The translations under genes and the position numbers were made by a program. The notes under the pieces are model-generated. The model did no database searches. It was not told the origin of the DNA and was given only the letters and a program-made list of their open reading frames with translations. DNA of 64,000 nucleotides from Candidatus Manganitrophus morganii. GTDB taxonomy: Bacteria; Nitrospirota; Nitrospiria; SBBL01; Manganitrophaceae. Below are positions 35,063 through 44,651 of this stretch, one piece after another. The number at the start of each line of letters is the position of its first letter. Position 1 is the stretch's first letter. Where the stretch lies: NCBI GenBank assembly GCA_021651055.1, contig JAJHOH010000001.1, positions 3,224,001 to 3,288,000 on the forward strand. The letters run 5' to 3'.

Positions 35063-36506
35063 TCGGATTGACCTCTTCTTTCTTCGCCGGCTGCGCGGCG
35101 GCCTTCGTTTCGGCCTCGGCCGCGGCGATTTCGTCGCGGATGGCGAACGAAACCTCGACCGGCTTGACCCACTGGGTGACCACTTTCTTCGTGCCGACGA
35201 CATTCAGCTTGTTAAAAAGGAAGGTGAACTTGTCTTCCAAGACCTGGCCGATCTTCTGTCGAAGATCGGTTGGAAGATTCCAGAAGCGTTTCTTGAACGG
35301 TCCGAGCGCTTTCTTCCGGGTCTTGTAGATGAACTGCTCGTCGGTCTGCCCCGATTTCATCTCGTCCTTGCATTCCTCCCGCAGGTAAGCGTAGATCTCT
35401 TCTTTGAATGGAGCGGGGAGCTGCTCGTAGATCATATTCTGGAATTCCGTGGCGAGGTGAATCTCGGCGGTCCCGGTTTTCGGGAAGCGGTCGAAGACCT
35501 CCGCCGGCAGGGTCGAGGCGCCGTGCTGCACCGCGCCGGCGAGGCCGTACTCTTCGCGCGCTACTTTTGATATCGATTCCAACACGCCGAAATCGAGCTT
35601 CACCTTGGCGACGGTGCCGTCGGGCATCGGGACGCCGCCGTGGCTGGTGCCGGTCTGAACCGAGATCTTGCTGATCCCTTTGGCGCCCGGTTTCATCTTC
35701 TGCAATGTTGTAAGATAGTTGTCGAGGTAAACCTTGAATTCCTCCACGGTTGAATTTTTTCCGCCGACTTCCCCGATCTCCCCGCCGACCGAGATGGTGA
35801 CCCCCTTTGGCTCCAGCGACCGGACATAGGCAGTCAGATCCGCGCCGACCTCGAAATTGTCCCGCTGCTGCTCGACGACGTTGGGGCGGTCGAGATCGAC
35901 CAGGGTGGAGGAGTCGATGTCGATGTTGAAGAAGCCGGCGGTGATCGCCTCCTTCATTAGCTTGCGGACGCCGTCCACTTCTTTCTGGCGGTTCTCTTTA
36001 AACTTCTTGGCGTTCAATTGGATGTGGTCCCCCTGAATGAAAAGGGGGCCCTGATAACCTTCCTGGATGGCGGCCGCGGTCATGACGGCGGCATATTCGG
36101 CGGGAGACTGATGGGTGTAGCCCATTTCGGACTTGGCGATCTCCAGGAGAAAGGCGCCGACGTTATTCCGGTTGGCCGAGCGGATCAACGCGCGGGCGGT
36201 ATCGTACGCCATCCCGCGGACGTTGACCGCCGGCGCGGTGAAGCCGTCGACCTCGCCCCGGCCCATCGCTTCATACAGCGGCTGAATCGAAGCGAGGTGA
36301 ACGCCGAGCTGGGGCGCGGCCATTTTGATGACCCATCGGGCGGTGGCGCGCATGTCGGGCTTCTCATGAAAAACGGCGGTGTGGACGAGCCGATCGATGA
36401 GCGCCCCGCGCACCCGGCCCGGATCGAGCACCTTCACCTGCCCATTCGAAATCTCAATGATGCCTTTAATCGTATCGCCGAGCTGGCTCATCGTTTCGAA
36501 TTGCAT
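35052..36506 (-). CDS. Class II fructose-bisphosphate aldolase-family protein (484 aa)
   Basis: A zinc-dependent TIM-barrel aldolase of the ketose-bisphosphate family. Features are FIQGDHIQLN (a zinc-ligand His), a stretch with SVGGEIGEVGGKNSTVEE, SKISVQTGTSHGG and AVQHGASTLP. It is longer than standard fructose-bisphosphate aldolases (about 340 residues), with about 100 extra C-terminal residues containing KKRFWNLPTDLRQKIGQVLE, as in the long class II subgroup. AAGGAGA precedes ATG 36506. It likely cleaves or forms a ketose bisphosphate in central carbon metabolism; the exact substrate is uncertain. The last 11 bases overlap the DUF4412 start, and a transcript of these two genes is implied. 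Confidence 0.85.
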   Translation of the reverse strand: MQFETMSQLGDTIKGIIEISNGQVKVLDPGRVRGALIDRLVHTAVFHEKPDMRATARWVIKMAAPQLGVHLASIQPLYEAMGRGEVDGFTAPAVNVRGMAYDTARALIRSANRNNVGAFLLEIAKSEMGYTHQSPAEYAAVMTAAAIQEGYQGPLFIQGDHIQLNAKKFKENRQKEVDGVRKLMKEAITAGFFNIDIDSSTLVDLDRPNVVEQQRDNFEVGADLTAYVRSLEPKGVTISVGGEIGEVGGKNSTVEEFKVYLDNYLTTLQKMKPGAKGISKISVQTGTSHGGVPMPDGTVAKVKLDFGVLESISKVAREEYGLAGAVQHGASTLPAEVFDRFPKTGTAEIHLATEFQNMIYEQLPAPFKEEIYAYLREECKDEMKSGQTDEQFIYKTRKKALGPFKKRFWNLPTDLRQKIGQVLEDKFTFLFNKLNVVGTKKVVTQWVKPVEVSFAIRDEIAAAEAETKAAAQPAKKEEVNPNAD

Positions 36507-36603
36507 CCGTTGTCTCCTTATTCAGTAGGGTTTGATTGGGATGATCGTCAGAGGAAAATTGATTTTAGCTTAGCAAAACCGATGGGAAAGATCAATGTCG
36601 GTT

Positions 36604-38268
36604 TCAGGAGAGCCGCGCTTTCTTGGCGGCGGCGCCGATGTACTTGCGCGCCATCGGGGAGAGGTCGTTCGGCTGGATGGCGACCTCGATGATGACGAAC
36701 GAGGTCAGCTTTTCCGCCTTCAGGAGGGCGTCGCGCAGCTCCGGAACCGTTCCGGCTTTAAATCCGACCCCGCCCCACAACCGCGCCAGCTCGGCGTAGG
36801 GCCAGTCGGGGATCGCCAGCAGCGTCTCCCGCTCGGCGATCGGCCGGAAAATGCCCCACCCTTTGTTGTTGAGGAGCAGCACGATCGGGTTGAGCCGGTG
36901 GCGGGGGGCCTGCGAGATCTCATGTCCCGTCATCTGAAAGGCGCCGTCGCCGCAGAGGATCAGCGGGCGAAGCCCGGTCCCGATCTGCGCCCCCAATCCG
37001 CCCGGAATCGCGAATCCCATCGACGCGTAATATCCCTGCGCGAGGTAGACGCTGCTGCCGACCTTCAGGTCGATTCCGGCAAAGAGGGAGTCCCCCGACT
37101 CGGTGATCGCCATGAACTCTTTTCGCTCTGTGAGGAAGTCGTTCACCTCGTGCAACACCTCCGCCATCTGGATCGGCCGGTTCGAAGGGCCTTTCGCGGG
37201 GCGCTTCGGGAGATTGTCATGGTAGGTCACTTTTTCTTTGTGGCGGGGGAAGGGCAACTTGAGGAGCGCTTTGATAAAGTCGTTGATCTGCACGTCGGTA
37301 TAGGTGTGAAAGCTGATGTGGACCCGGTTCTCGACGGCCCAGATCGACTTCTCGCGGGGGATCTCCGGCGGCTGAATGCCGAGGTCCATGTCGGTCAGAA
37401 GGGTCCCGAGGCTCAGGACCAGATCGGCCTGCGCGACCCGCTTGTGGATGGCGGGATGGCTCAATGCGCCGATATAAACCCCCATCGCCAGCGGATGGTC
37501 CATCGGAAAGGCCCCTTTCGCGAGGACGTTGGTCAGCACCGGCGCGCCGATCGCCTCGGCGAGGCGAACCATCTCCTTCGCCAGCCCGAAGCGCCGGACT
37601 TCAATCCCGACGATGATCACCGGGCGTTTCGCCTGCTTGAGCCGGGCGATCGTCTCCCGCGCCGCCTCGATCACCTTTCGTTTGTCGGAAGGAACCCCGG
37701 TGAACTTTCCATCCCACTCCAGAATCCGCTTGGGAACGGAGATCATCATATCGACCTTGTCCCGATGGATCTCCAGGTAACCGGGCCGTCTCTCCCGGAG
37801 GATCGCCTGGATCACTTCGTCGATCTCTTCGGCGGCCCGGTTCGGATCGTCGATGATCTTCGCGGCACAGGTCAGCTCTTTATAGATGTGGAGCTGGGAT
37901 TCGATCTCTTTGGCTTGATGATGGATGAGGACGCCGAGCTTTCGTTCTTCTTCGCCCGGTCCGCCGGAGATCACCAGGATCGGCACCTTCTCGGAGAAGG
38001 AGCCGGCGACCGGGTTGACCATGTTGAGCCCGCCGGCGCCGTAGGTGACGCAGACGACGCCGAGTTTTCCGGCGCTCCGCGCGTAGCCGTCGGCGGCGAA
38101 GCCGACCCCCGGCTCATGGGAGAAGGTGATTACCTTCAATCCTTGCGGCTTCCCGAATTGGAGGAAGAGCTTGATGACGAGGTCTCCGGGAATGCCGAAG
38201 AGGTGATCGACTCCGATTTTTTTCAGGTAGGCGATCAAGAAATCGCCGAGCTTCATCTGCGGCTGCAT
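36604..38268 (-). CDS. Thiamine-diphosphate-dependent 2-oxoacid decarboxylase-like protein (554 aa)
   Basis: A three-domain ThDP enzyme of the pyruvate/indolepyruvate decarboxylase group. The N-terminal pyrimidine domain carries the catalytic Glu in TFSHEPGVGFAADGYARS and a His-His pair (GVLIHHQAKE) as in PDC/IPDC. The C-terminal domain carries the ThDP motif GDGAFQMTG...NNKGWGIF. The length is right for the family. Substrate is not fixed; an aromatic or branched 2-oxo acid is as likely as pyruvate. It acts in the cytosol. About 100 bases separate it from the aldolase, on the same strand, so they may be co-transcribed. Confidence 0.85.
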   Translation of the reverse strand: MQPQMKLGDFLIAYLKKIGVDHLFGIPGDLVIKLFLQFGKPQGLKVITFSHEPGVGFAADGYARSAGKLGVVCVTYGAGGLNMVNPVAGSFSEKVPILVISGGPGEEERKLGVLIHHQAKEIESQLHIYKELTCAAKIIDDPNRAAEEIDEVIQAILRERRPGYLEIHRDKVDMMISVPKRILEWDGKFTGVPSDKRKVIEAARETIARLKQAKRPVIIVGIEVRRFGLAKEMVRLAEAIGAPVLTNVLAKGAFPMDHPLAMGVYIGALSHPAIHKRVAQADLVLSLGTLLTDMDLGIQPPEIPREKSIWAVENRVHISFHTYTDVQINDFIKALLKLPFPRHKEKVTYHDNLPKRPAKGPSNRPIQMAEVLHEVNDFLTERKEFMAITESGDSLFAGIDLKVGSSVYLAQGYYASMGFAIPGGLGAQIGTGLRPLILCGDGAFQMTGHEISQAPRHRLNPIVLLLNNKGWGIFRPIAERETLLAIPDWPYAELARLWGGVGFKAGTVPELRDALLKAEKLTSFVIIEVAIQPNDLSPMARKYIGAAAKKARLS

Positions 38269-38416
38269 ATGGTTTTAACGATACCCAAAGTCGGGGGGAA
38301 AGGCAAGTTTCGATTACAGCGTCGGACGGCGGTTAAAGAAAAGCTTGACTCCGTTTTTCAAATCCATATGATGGGGGGATCAACGTACGGTGAACTGATA
38401 AGGAGTGCTGAGAAAG

Positions 38417-39913
38417 ATGCTGCAGCCGATCTTGATCGCCAAAGGAGAACACGACCTCACCCTGCTTCCGAAGATGGCGAACCGCCACGGCCTCATCGCC
38501 GGGGCGACGGGGACCGGGAAGACGGTCACGCTCCAGACGCTCGCCGAGCGGTTCAGCCGGATCGGGGTGCCGGTTTTCATGGCCGACGTGAAGGGGGATC
38601 TCTCCGGGATCAGCGCGCCGGGGGAGGAACATCCGAGAATCATGGAGCGGGTCCGGCAGTTGGGGCTCGCCGACTTTCGCTTCGCCCCCTGTCCCGTCGT
38701 CTTCTGGGATGTCTTCGGCCGGCTCGGCCACCCGCTTCGGACGACGATCTCGGAGATGGGTCCGCTTCTGTTGAGCCGACTCCTCAATCTGAATGAAACC
38801 CAGAGCGGTGTGCTGACCCTCGTCTTTAAAATCGCCGATGATGACGGTCTTCTTCTCCTCGATCTGAAGGACCTTCGCGCTATGCTCCAGCATGTCGGCG
38901 ACAACGCCAAACGTTTCGCCACCCAATACGGCAATGTCTCCGCCGCCAGCATCGGCGCCATCCAGCGCGGCCTCCTGGCATTGGAGGAACAGGGGGGAGA
39001 TCAATTCTTCGGGGAGCCGGCGCTGAATCTCGATGATCTGATGCAGACCGATGAAAAGGGACAGGGGGTCGTCAATATCCTCGTCGCCGACAAGTTGATC
39101 CATGCGCCGAAGCTTTACGCCACCTTTCTTCTCTGGCTCTTGGCGGAGCTCTTCGAGCATCTGCCGGAGGTCGGCGATCTGGAGAAGCCGAAGCTGGTCT
39201 TCTTCTTCGACGAGGCGCACCTTCTCTTCAGCGATGCGCCGAAGGCGCTGCTGGACAAAATCGAGCAGGTGGTCCGGCTGATCCGGTCGAAAGGGGTCGG
39301 CGTCTACTTCGTCAGCCAGAATCCGCTCGACATCCCCGAAGCGGTCCTCGGACAGTTGGGGAACCGCATCCAGCATGCGCTGCGCGCCTTCACCCCGCGC
39401 GATCAGAAGGCGGTGAAAGCGGCGGCGCAAACGTTCCGGAGCAACCCGAAGCTCGATGTCGAGGCGGCGATTATGGAACTGGGGGTCGGGGAGGCGCTCG
39501 TCTCGCTGCTTGATGAAAAAGGCCGGCCCGGCATCGTCGAGCGGGCGTTGATCGTTCCGCCGGAAAGCCGGATCGGCCCGATCTCCCCGGAGGAGTGCCG
39601 GCGGATGATTCAACGGTCGGTCCTTTTCGGACACTATGAAGAAGCGGTCGATCGCGAATCGGCCTACGAGAAGCTGAAGGCGCGCGCAGAGCAGACGGTC
39701 TCGCCTGTATCTGTGGAATCGGAGTCTGATCCAGAGGGATCGTGGACCGATGTTCTGACCGGTTCGGCCGGGAAACGGGGGCGTTCCCGGGAGGGGATCG
39801 TCGAGTCGATGGCAAAGAGCGCGGCCCGGGCGATCGGCAGCCAGCTCGGCCGGCAGATCATGCGGGGATTATTCGGATCGATGACGGGAGGAACGACGCG
39901 AAGAAGAAGGTAG
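38417..39913 (+). CDS. HerA-like DUF853 ATPase (498 aa)
   Basis: A P-loop ATPase of the HerA/FtsK superfamily, DUF853 (YjgR) type. Walker A is [10 protein letters not shown] in [15 protein letters not shown], Walker B is [13 protein letters not shown], and the Asn sensor is [13 protein letters not shown]. The long C-terminal region is helix-rich and ends in a basic stretch (TTRRRR). AAGGAG lies 11 bases before ATG 38417, and an upstream GTG would encode four more residues. The family is often linked to DNA translocation but has no established function. It is followed within 23 bases by a helical protein with possible self-assembly motifs. Confidence 0.88.
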   Translation: MLQPILIAKGEHDLTLLPKMANRHGLIAGATGTGKTVTLQTLAERFSRIGVPVFMADVKGDLSGISAPGEEHPRIMERVRQLGLADFRFAPCPVVFWDVFGRLGHPLRTTISEMGPLLLSRLLNLNETQSGVLTLVFKIADDDGLLLLDLKDLRAMLQHVGDNAKRFATQYGNVSAASIGAIQRGLLALEEQGGDQFFGEPALNLDDLMQTDEKGQGVVNILVADKLIHAPKLYATFLLWLLAELFEHLPEVGDLEKPKLVFFFDEAHLLFSDAPKALLDKIEQVVRLIRSKGVGVYFVSQNPLDIPEAVLGQLGNRIQHALRAFTPRDQKAVKAAAQTFRSNPKLDVEAAIMELGVGEALVSLLDEKGRPGIVERALIVPPESRIGPISPEECRRMIQRSVLFGHYEEAVDRESAYEKLKARAEQTVSPVSVESESDPEGSWTDVLTGSAGKRGRSREGIVESMAKSAARAIGSQLGRQIMRGLFGSMTGGTTRRRR

Positions 39914-39935
39914 TTCGAAACGAAAGGAGCGAGAG

Positions 39936-40397
39936 ATGGATCCGATTTCGATCATTGTGACCGCCCTGGCGACGGGCGCGGCGGCCGGACTCAAACCGAC
40001 GGCGGCGAAAGTGATCCAAGACGCCTATGCCGGGATCAAGGCGCTGATCCAGCGCAAATATGGCGAGACAGGCGTTGCATTGCTGGAGAAAGATCCCGCT
40101 TCGAAGGCGAAACGGGAGGTGGTGAAAGAAGAGCTGGAGAAGAGCGACGCGGGGGGGGATCCGGAACTTCTGACCCAGGCGAAGGCGCTCCTCGATGCCG
40201 TCCAACAACATGCGCCGGAGGCGGCCGGAAAAATCGGCGTCGACCTGGAAGAGATCAAGGGGGCGTCGCTTCGGATCGGCGACATCATCGCCGCGGGCGC
40301 CGGGGTGAAGGTCCGAAAGGCGGAGATCGCCGGGGATATCGAGATCAAAGGGGTGCGGGCCGGAGAGGTCTCCGAAAACCCTTCAAAGCGGCAGTAG
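39936..40397 (+). CDS. Helical protein with C-terminal beta-repeat tail (153 aa)
   Basis: The N-terminus, MDPISIIVTALATGAAAGLK then AYAGIKALIQRKYG, is a short amphipathic helix pair of a type found at the start of several bacterial signalling proteins. The C-terminal 50 residues contain short beta-type repeats, LRIGDIIAAGAGVKVRKAEI and AGDIEIKGVRAG, resembling amyloid or RHIM-like signalling tails. No catalytic residue is seen. AAAGGAG precedes the ATG. It lies 22 bases downstream of the HerA-like gene, so both are likely on one transcript. Amyloid or conflict-type function is inference from pattern only. Confidence 0.7.
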   Translation: MDPISIIVTALATGAAAGLKPTAAKVIQDAYAGIKALIQRKYGETGVALLEKDPASKAKREVVKEELEKSDAGGDPELLTQAKALLDAVQQHAPEAAGKIGVDLEEIKGASLRIGDIIAAGAGVKVRKAEIAGDIEIKGVRAGEVSENPSKRQ

Positions 40398-40444
40398 GCC
40401 AATGGCCGGAACCTGCTGTCGCTGATTGTGGCCCGGCCGTCGAT

Positions 40445-41395
40445 TTGGAACGGGTGTCGGCCCGCGACGTCGATGTTCATGTCGGCTCGCGGAATTACCT
40501 TATCTTGCGGGGGGTCGATCCCTACCGCGATTTTTTGAACGATCCCGCCGGTCCATTGGACCTCTCGTTTCACGGGATCGAAGAGATCAGCAGCCTCCGA
40601 AAGAAGCTCCTTCAAATCGACGCCTTGAAGGAGCCGGTCTCGATCACGGTCCACGGCACCCTCTTTCCCTGCGCCCTTCTCTCCTCCGGCTGGTGGGAGC
40701 GGCGGTCGCAGGCGATCTCCTCCGAGCTCGATTGGAAAAATCCCCTTCAGAAGTGGCTCTTCATCGGCTTCGACCTTTGGGGGCCGTCGTGGGACTTTTC
40801 CTGGGATCTCGATTCGATGGGGGATTGGGGGCATACCCATTTTATCGCGCAGATCGGGGAGGGGGACGAAGCGAACTCCCTCCCGGTGGTCCTTCCCCGC
40901 GCCAAGGCGGAAAAGCTCCGCGAAAAATTCAAGGAAGGGTGGGGCGGGGTCGAAGTCAACCTCCGGGGGCTGCTCGGCCACCGGCGCCAGTTCGCGAAAG
41001 AGCCGGGGCCGCTCGGCCTCTTCGGCGGGCTCCTCGATTATTGCATCTGGCTGAACGAGGAGAACAAGGAGCATAAGATCACCCTTCTGGCCGACCGGAC
41101 CGATATTTATTCGGGATATCTCTGGAAGTGTGTGGTGCCGAAGAAGTGGTTCGACACGAACCGGTTTCTCTGTCTCAGCGACGTCTTCTTTCTTTGGGAG
41201 CATACGAACTTCACCGAGAAAGACGCGGTCCGATACAACCTCGACAGCCTGGAGCGAAAGGTGGAATATGTCCGGAAGCTCGAAGGAGAGCTCGTTCTCC
41301 TTCAGAAGTCTTCCGCATTGGTGCCGGGCGAGCCGATCTGGTCGACGCAGGAGATCTACGATCTGCTGACCCGAAAGAAGGGAGAGGAGATCTGA
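40445..41395 (+). CDS. Hypothetical protein (316 aa)
   Basis: An open frame, probably initiated at TTG 40445 or GTG 40454; no clear Shine-Dalgarno is seen. The product has aromatic-rich segments (LFIGFDLWGPSWDFSWDLDS, EHTNFTEKDAVRYNLDSLER) and no signal peptide or membrane helix. No domain is recognised. It lies 47 bases after the helical/beta-repeat protein and before a small monooxygenase-like gene, possibly one transcript from the HerA-like gene onward. Confidence 0.6.
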   Translation: MERVSARDVDVHVGSRNYLILRGVDPYRDFLNDPAGPLDLSFHGIEEISSLRKKLLQIDALKEPVSITVHGTLFPCALLSSGWWERRSQAISSELDWKNPLQKWLFIGFDLWGPSWDFSWDLDSMGDWGHTHFIAQIGEGDEANSLPVVLPRAKAEKLREKFKEGWGGVEVNLRGLLGHRRQFAKEPGPLGLFGGLLDYCIWLNEENKEHKITLLADRTDIYSGYLWKCVVPKKWFDTNRFLCLSDVFFLWEHTNFTEKDAVRYNLDSLERKVEYVRKLEGELVLLQKSSALVPGEPIWSTQEIYDLLTRKKGEEI

Positions 41396-41414
41396 GTTTG
41401 GGGAGGAGGGAAAG

Positions 41415-41714
41415 ATGGTCGTCGTGGTTTTTCGATCGCGTTTAAAGGCGGGGGGCGAAGCGGAGCTGGGAAAGGTCGGAATGCGGATGTACGAGCTCGC
41501 CTCCGCGATGCCGGGCTTCCTCTCTTACAAGGACTTTGTCGCGGAGGACGGGGAAAACGTCTCGATCATCGAATTCGATTCCATCGAGAACGTCGACGCC
41601 TGGCGGGAGCATCCCGAACATCGAGAAGCGCAACGGCGGGCGCGAACGGAGTTCTTTACTGAATATCAAATTCAAGTCTGCACGCCGGTGAGGGAGAGAG
41701 CGTTCAAAGGATAG
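41415..41714 (+). CDS. Antibiotic biosynthesis monooxygenase (ABM) family protein (99 aa)
   Basis: A ferredoxin-like small protein of the ABM family. The stretch MVVVVFRSRLKAGGEAELG then MPGFLSYKDFVAEDGENVSI, and the C-terminal EHREAQRRARTEFFTEYQIQV, are typical. GGAGGAGGGA lies before the ATG. Members range from quinone monooxygenases to haem-degrading enzymes; no haem-binding His/Asn signature is evident. It is 20 bases from the previous stop. Confidence 0.82.
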   Translation: MVVVVFRSRLKAGGEAELGKVGMRMYELASAMPGFLSYKDFVAEDGENVSIIEFDSIENVDAWREHPEHREAQRRARTEFFTEYQIQVCTPVRERAFKG

Positions 41715-41727
41715 GCGAGGACGCTTC

Positions 41728-42867
41728 CTACTTGCACTGCTGGACCGTCTCCAGGACGATCTCGGCGGCCTGGTTCATTTCGTCGATCGCGAGCCACTCC
41801 TTGACGGTGTGGATGTCGTGCATGCCGGTGCCGAGGTTGGCGACGGTGATTCCCTTTTTGTTGAAGACGTTGGCGTCGCAGCCGCCGCCGGTCGCATGGG
41901 TCCGCACCTTGTAGGAAAGGGCCTGGGCCGCGCGCATCACCGCCTGAACGATCGGAGCGTTTTCGGGGACGTTCATCCGGTCGTAGTCGCGCCAGATCTT
42001 CTCTTCCACCCGGCCGGAGATCCGCTTTCCATCCAAATCGACCCAGAATTTCTCGGCGGCTTTTCGGAAGCACTCCTGCATATGCCCGTTCTGCGCCGCC
42101 AGCTTCTCCTCGTCGTGGCTCCGTGTCTCCGCTTTGACATAGACGTAGTTCGGGACAATGTTGGTCGCCGATCCCCCCTGGATGATCCCGATGTTGGCGG
42201 TCGTCTCCGGATCGATCCGGCCGAGCTTCATTTGACTGATCGCATCGGCGGCGATCTGAACGGCGGAGAGCCCCCGCTCGGGACAGACGCCGGCGTGTGC
42301 TTCGAGCCCATGGACTTTGAATTCAAGACGGTCGGCGGAGGGGGACTTCGTAAAGAGAATGTTGACGTTGTCGCAATCGAGGACCAGCCCGTCGCGCGAT
42401 TTCAGTCGGCCGAAGTCGAGGTGCTTGGCGCCGAGGAGGCCGAACTCCTCGCAGATGGTGAAGGCGATTTCGATCTCGCCGTGGGGGAGCTTCTTTTCCC
42501 GAAGGGTCCTGAGAACTTCGACGATGATCGAGATCCCCGATTTGTCGTCCCCGCCGAGGATCGTCGTTCCGTCGCTCCGGATCTTTTTCCCCTCGACGAT
42601 CGGCTTGATCCCTTCTCCGGGAACCACGGTGTCCATGTGGGCCGAGAGAAGGAGCGGCCGCCTTGCTGGATCGGTGGCGGGGAGGCGGGCGATCAGATTG
42701 CCGATCTCGCCCCCGACCACTTCGCCGGCCTCGTCGAATTCCACCTTGGCTCCCAGCGCCTCCAGCTCTTTTTGAAGGACGAGGGCGACCGCCTTCTCTT
42801 TTTTGGAGAGGCTGTCGATCTGAACGAGCTTAAGGAAATGATCGGTCATTCGTTGTGTGTTTAGCAT
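41728..42867 (-). CDS. M20-family (PepT-like) metallopeptidase (379 aa)
   Basis: A cocatalytic zinc peptidase of the M20 family, closest in pattern to PepT-like enzymes. Metal and catalytic positions are visible: LLLSAHMDTVVPG (His, Asp), TTILGGDDKSGI (bridging Asp), TICEEFGLLGAKHLD (general-base Glu) and the C-terminal GMHDIHTVKEWL (His). The dimerisation domain lies between about 200 and 300. It acts on short peptides in the cytosol. The minus-strand gene is preceded by AAGGGG and ATG 42867; an internal ATG six residues later is an alternative. Likely in one unit with the hydrolase gene upstream. Confidence 0.9.
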   Translation of the reverse strand: MLNTQRMTDHFLKLVQIDSLSKKEKAVALVLQKELEALGAKVEFDEAGEVVGGEIGNLIARLPATDPARRPLLLSAHMDTVVPGEGIKPIVEGKKIRSDGTTILGGDDKSGISIIVEVLRTLREKKLPHGEIEIAFTICEEFGLLGAKHLDFGRLKSRDGLVLDCDNVNILFTKSPSADRLEFKVHGLEAHAGVCPERGLSAVQIAADAISQMKLGRIDPETTANIGIIQGGSATNIVPNYVYVKAETRSHDEEKLAAQNGHMQECFRKAAEKFWVDLDGKRISGRVEEKIWRDYDRMNVPENAPIVQAVMRAAQALSYKVRTHATGGGCDANVFNKKGITVANLGTGMHDIHTVKEWLAIDEMNQAAEIVLETVQQCK

Positions 42868-42905
42868 GGGAGCCCCTTCATCATTCTATTTGGAAAATAG
42901 CCTTT

Positions 42906-43628
42906 TTATGATCGCAGGTATTTCTCAAGGAAGGCGAGGGTTCTCTTCCACGCGTCCTTCGCGGCCTTTGGATTGTAGACCTCTCTCCGGCTGTCGTTGA
43001 AGAAGGCATGGGGGGCGCCGGCATAGGTTTTTACCTCGCCCGGTTTTTTGAATTTCTTCAGCGCCTCCTTCAGCCGTTGGACCGCTTCCTTTTGAATCCA
43101 GCCGTCTTCTTCCCCGTAGATGTAGAGGATCGGCGCCGACAATTTTTCGATCTCTTCGTTTGTCGGGATCTCGCCGTAGAATGGGACGGCGCATCGAATC
43201 TCTCCGGTCCGGCAGGCGAGCTGCAGGGTGAAGGAGCCGCCGATGCAAAACCCGATCACGCCGATTTTTGCGGGATCGGCCTCCGGCAGGGTCTTCAGGT
43301 AACGGAGGCCGCCCATCAGGTCGGCGACGGTTTTGCCCGGATCGAGCGCGCCCGACAACTTGGCCGCCTCCGCTCCGTTCTGCGTCACGACGTGGCCGAG
43401 CCGGGAGTAAAGATCGGGGGCGAGGACGGCGAAATGCTCCTTCGCGAGCCGTTGGGCGACCCCTTTGATGTGGTCGTTGAGCCCCCACCACTCCTGGATC
43501 AGGATCAACCCCGGATAACGGCCGGTGTGTTTCGGGCGGCAGAGGAAAGCGGAGAGAATCGTCCCGTCGGCCGGGTATTCCACCATGGAGGAGTTCAGGT
43601 CGTCGTCGGTCAGAATTTGGGCGGCCAT
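42906..43628 (-). CDS. Dienelactone hydrolase family protein (240 aa)
   Basis: An alpha/beta hydrolase of the dienelactone (carboxymethylenebutenolide) hydrolase family. The nucleophile is a cysteine in GVIGFCIGGSF, with Asp in IYGEEDGWIQ and His in AGAPHAFFND, completing a Cys-Asp-His triad. The N-terminus has no signal peptide. GAGAGGA lies upstream of ATG 43628. Substrates range from dienelactones to esters, so the annotation is by fold. It lies 38 bases upstream of the M20 peptidase gene on the same strand. Confidence 0.92.
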   Translation of the reverse strand: MAAQILTDDDLNSSMVEYPADGTILSAFLCRPKHTGRYPGLILIQEWWGLNDHIKGVAQRLAKEHFAVLAPDLYSRLGHVVTQNGAEAAKLSGALDPGKTVADLMGGLRYLKTLPEADPAKIGVIGFCIGGSFTLQLACRTGEIRCAVPFYGEIPTNEEIEKLSAPILYIYGEEDGWIQKEAVQRLKEALKKFKKPGEVKTYAGAPHAFFNDSRREVYNPKAAKDAWKRTLAFLEKYLRS

Positions 43629-43670
43629 GATCCTCTCCTTATGATCGACGAGGAAGCCTGACGATGGGCG

Positions 43671-44651
43671 CTAGTTGGAATCAATCTCCCTCGATTGAAG
43701 GTAGGTCAAGACGATCTGGATCACCTGGTCGGGATGAAGCCGGCTGAGGTGCCGCCGCCCCGTCTCGTCGGTGTATTTTAAAGCGGAGGTCATCGATTGG
43801 GCGGCGTAGCCCCCCGCCATCCATTTTCCCTCCCGGAGTCCCTCGTGGCGGTTGAGGTGTTCGGCGAGTGGCTCCATCGGAATCGGCTGGATCGGCGGAC
43901 GGGTGACCGTCTCGGCCCAGGCGTAGTAGCGGTATTCGAGCTCATAACCGAACCCCCCTTCTTCCCGTTCCCGGTCTTCGATCACCAGGAAAAGATTTCC
44001 CTGGCAGTGATGATCGATCGCCTGCCGGGCCGGCCGCTGCTCGTCGATGATGACGGAAAGCCCCTCCTGCTCGTGCTCCTCGACGCCGATGATCCCTTTC
44101 TCGAAGAGCTCCATCGATTGAACGATGCTGTCGTAGGATTCCCGCCAGAGGGGGCGGTATTCGTCTTTGCGCCGGAAGAGATCGGGGAGCATCGGCATCA
44201 ACGTTTTATAGAGGAAGGCTTCTTTCGGGCCGGGGTAGGCTGAAAGCTGAGAGAGGATCGGGCTTTCACCGGAAGCGGCCAGCCCCTCGATGAGCAGGTT
44301 CATCTGAACCCCTTCTTCCGAAGAGAAGGAAGAGAAGTCGCCCGCCTCGGCGGCGGCGATCAACCGCCCCGCCATCGGCTCCGCCTTCCTCGGATTAAGA
44401 AGGGTCCAGACCGAGAGGAGCCCGTCGGTATCGAAATGGTTGTTCGTGATAATGCTGACCTGCGGAAAAAATTGCTTTTGATTCGGATGGGAGAGATAGC
44501 GCAGGACGATTTCGGTGGAGGTGTCGGCCTTGAGGGGAGCGGGGGTCTGATTCCCCTTCCAGTGGCTCAAATGATGGCTTTGAGGGACGAGCCCGTCGAC
44601 CGAGATCTTGGGAACCCCCTTCATCGCCTCTTCGTAGAAGTAAAAGACCAT
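43671..44651 (-). CDS. Hypothetical protein with NNHFDTDG motif (326 aa), possibly DUF6687
   Basis: A cytosolic protein of unknown function. The section ITNNHFDTDGLLSVWTLLNP has an HxDxD-like metal-binding look reminiscent of DHH phosphoesterases, and a second His pair occurs at RQAIDHHCQGNLF. Both could bind metal. The rest matches nothing I recognise with certainty; assignment to DUF6687 is from memory and unverified. Gene order (hydrolase, peptidase downstream on the same strand) suggests a small operon reading left. Confidence 0.65.
   Translation of the reverse strand: MVFYFYEEAMKGVPKISVDGLVPQSHHLSHWKGNQTPAPLKADTSTEIVLRYLSHPNQKQFFPQVSIITNNHFDTDGLLSVWTLLNPRKAEPMAGRLIAAAEAGDFSSFSSEEGVQMNLLIEGLAASGESPILSQLSAYPGPKEAFLYKTLMPMLPDLFRRKDEYRPLWRESYDSIVQSMELFEKGIIGVEEHEQEGLSVIIDEQRPARQAIDHHCQGNLFLVIEDREREEGGFGYELEYRYYAWAETVTRPPIQPIPMEPLAEHLNRHEGLREGKWMAGGYAAQSMTSALKYTDETGRRHLSRLHPDQVIQIVLTYLQSREIDSN

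Noticed and set aside
36595-38796. Plus-strand frame of about 730 aa opposite the ThDP enzyme
   Set aside because: The minus strand holds ThDP signatures; the plus frame also crosses into the HerA-like gene in a different frame.
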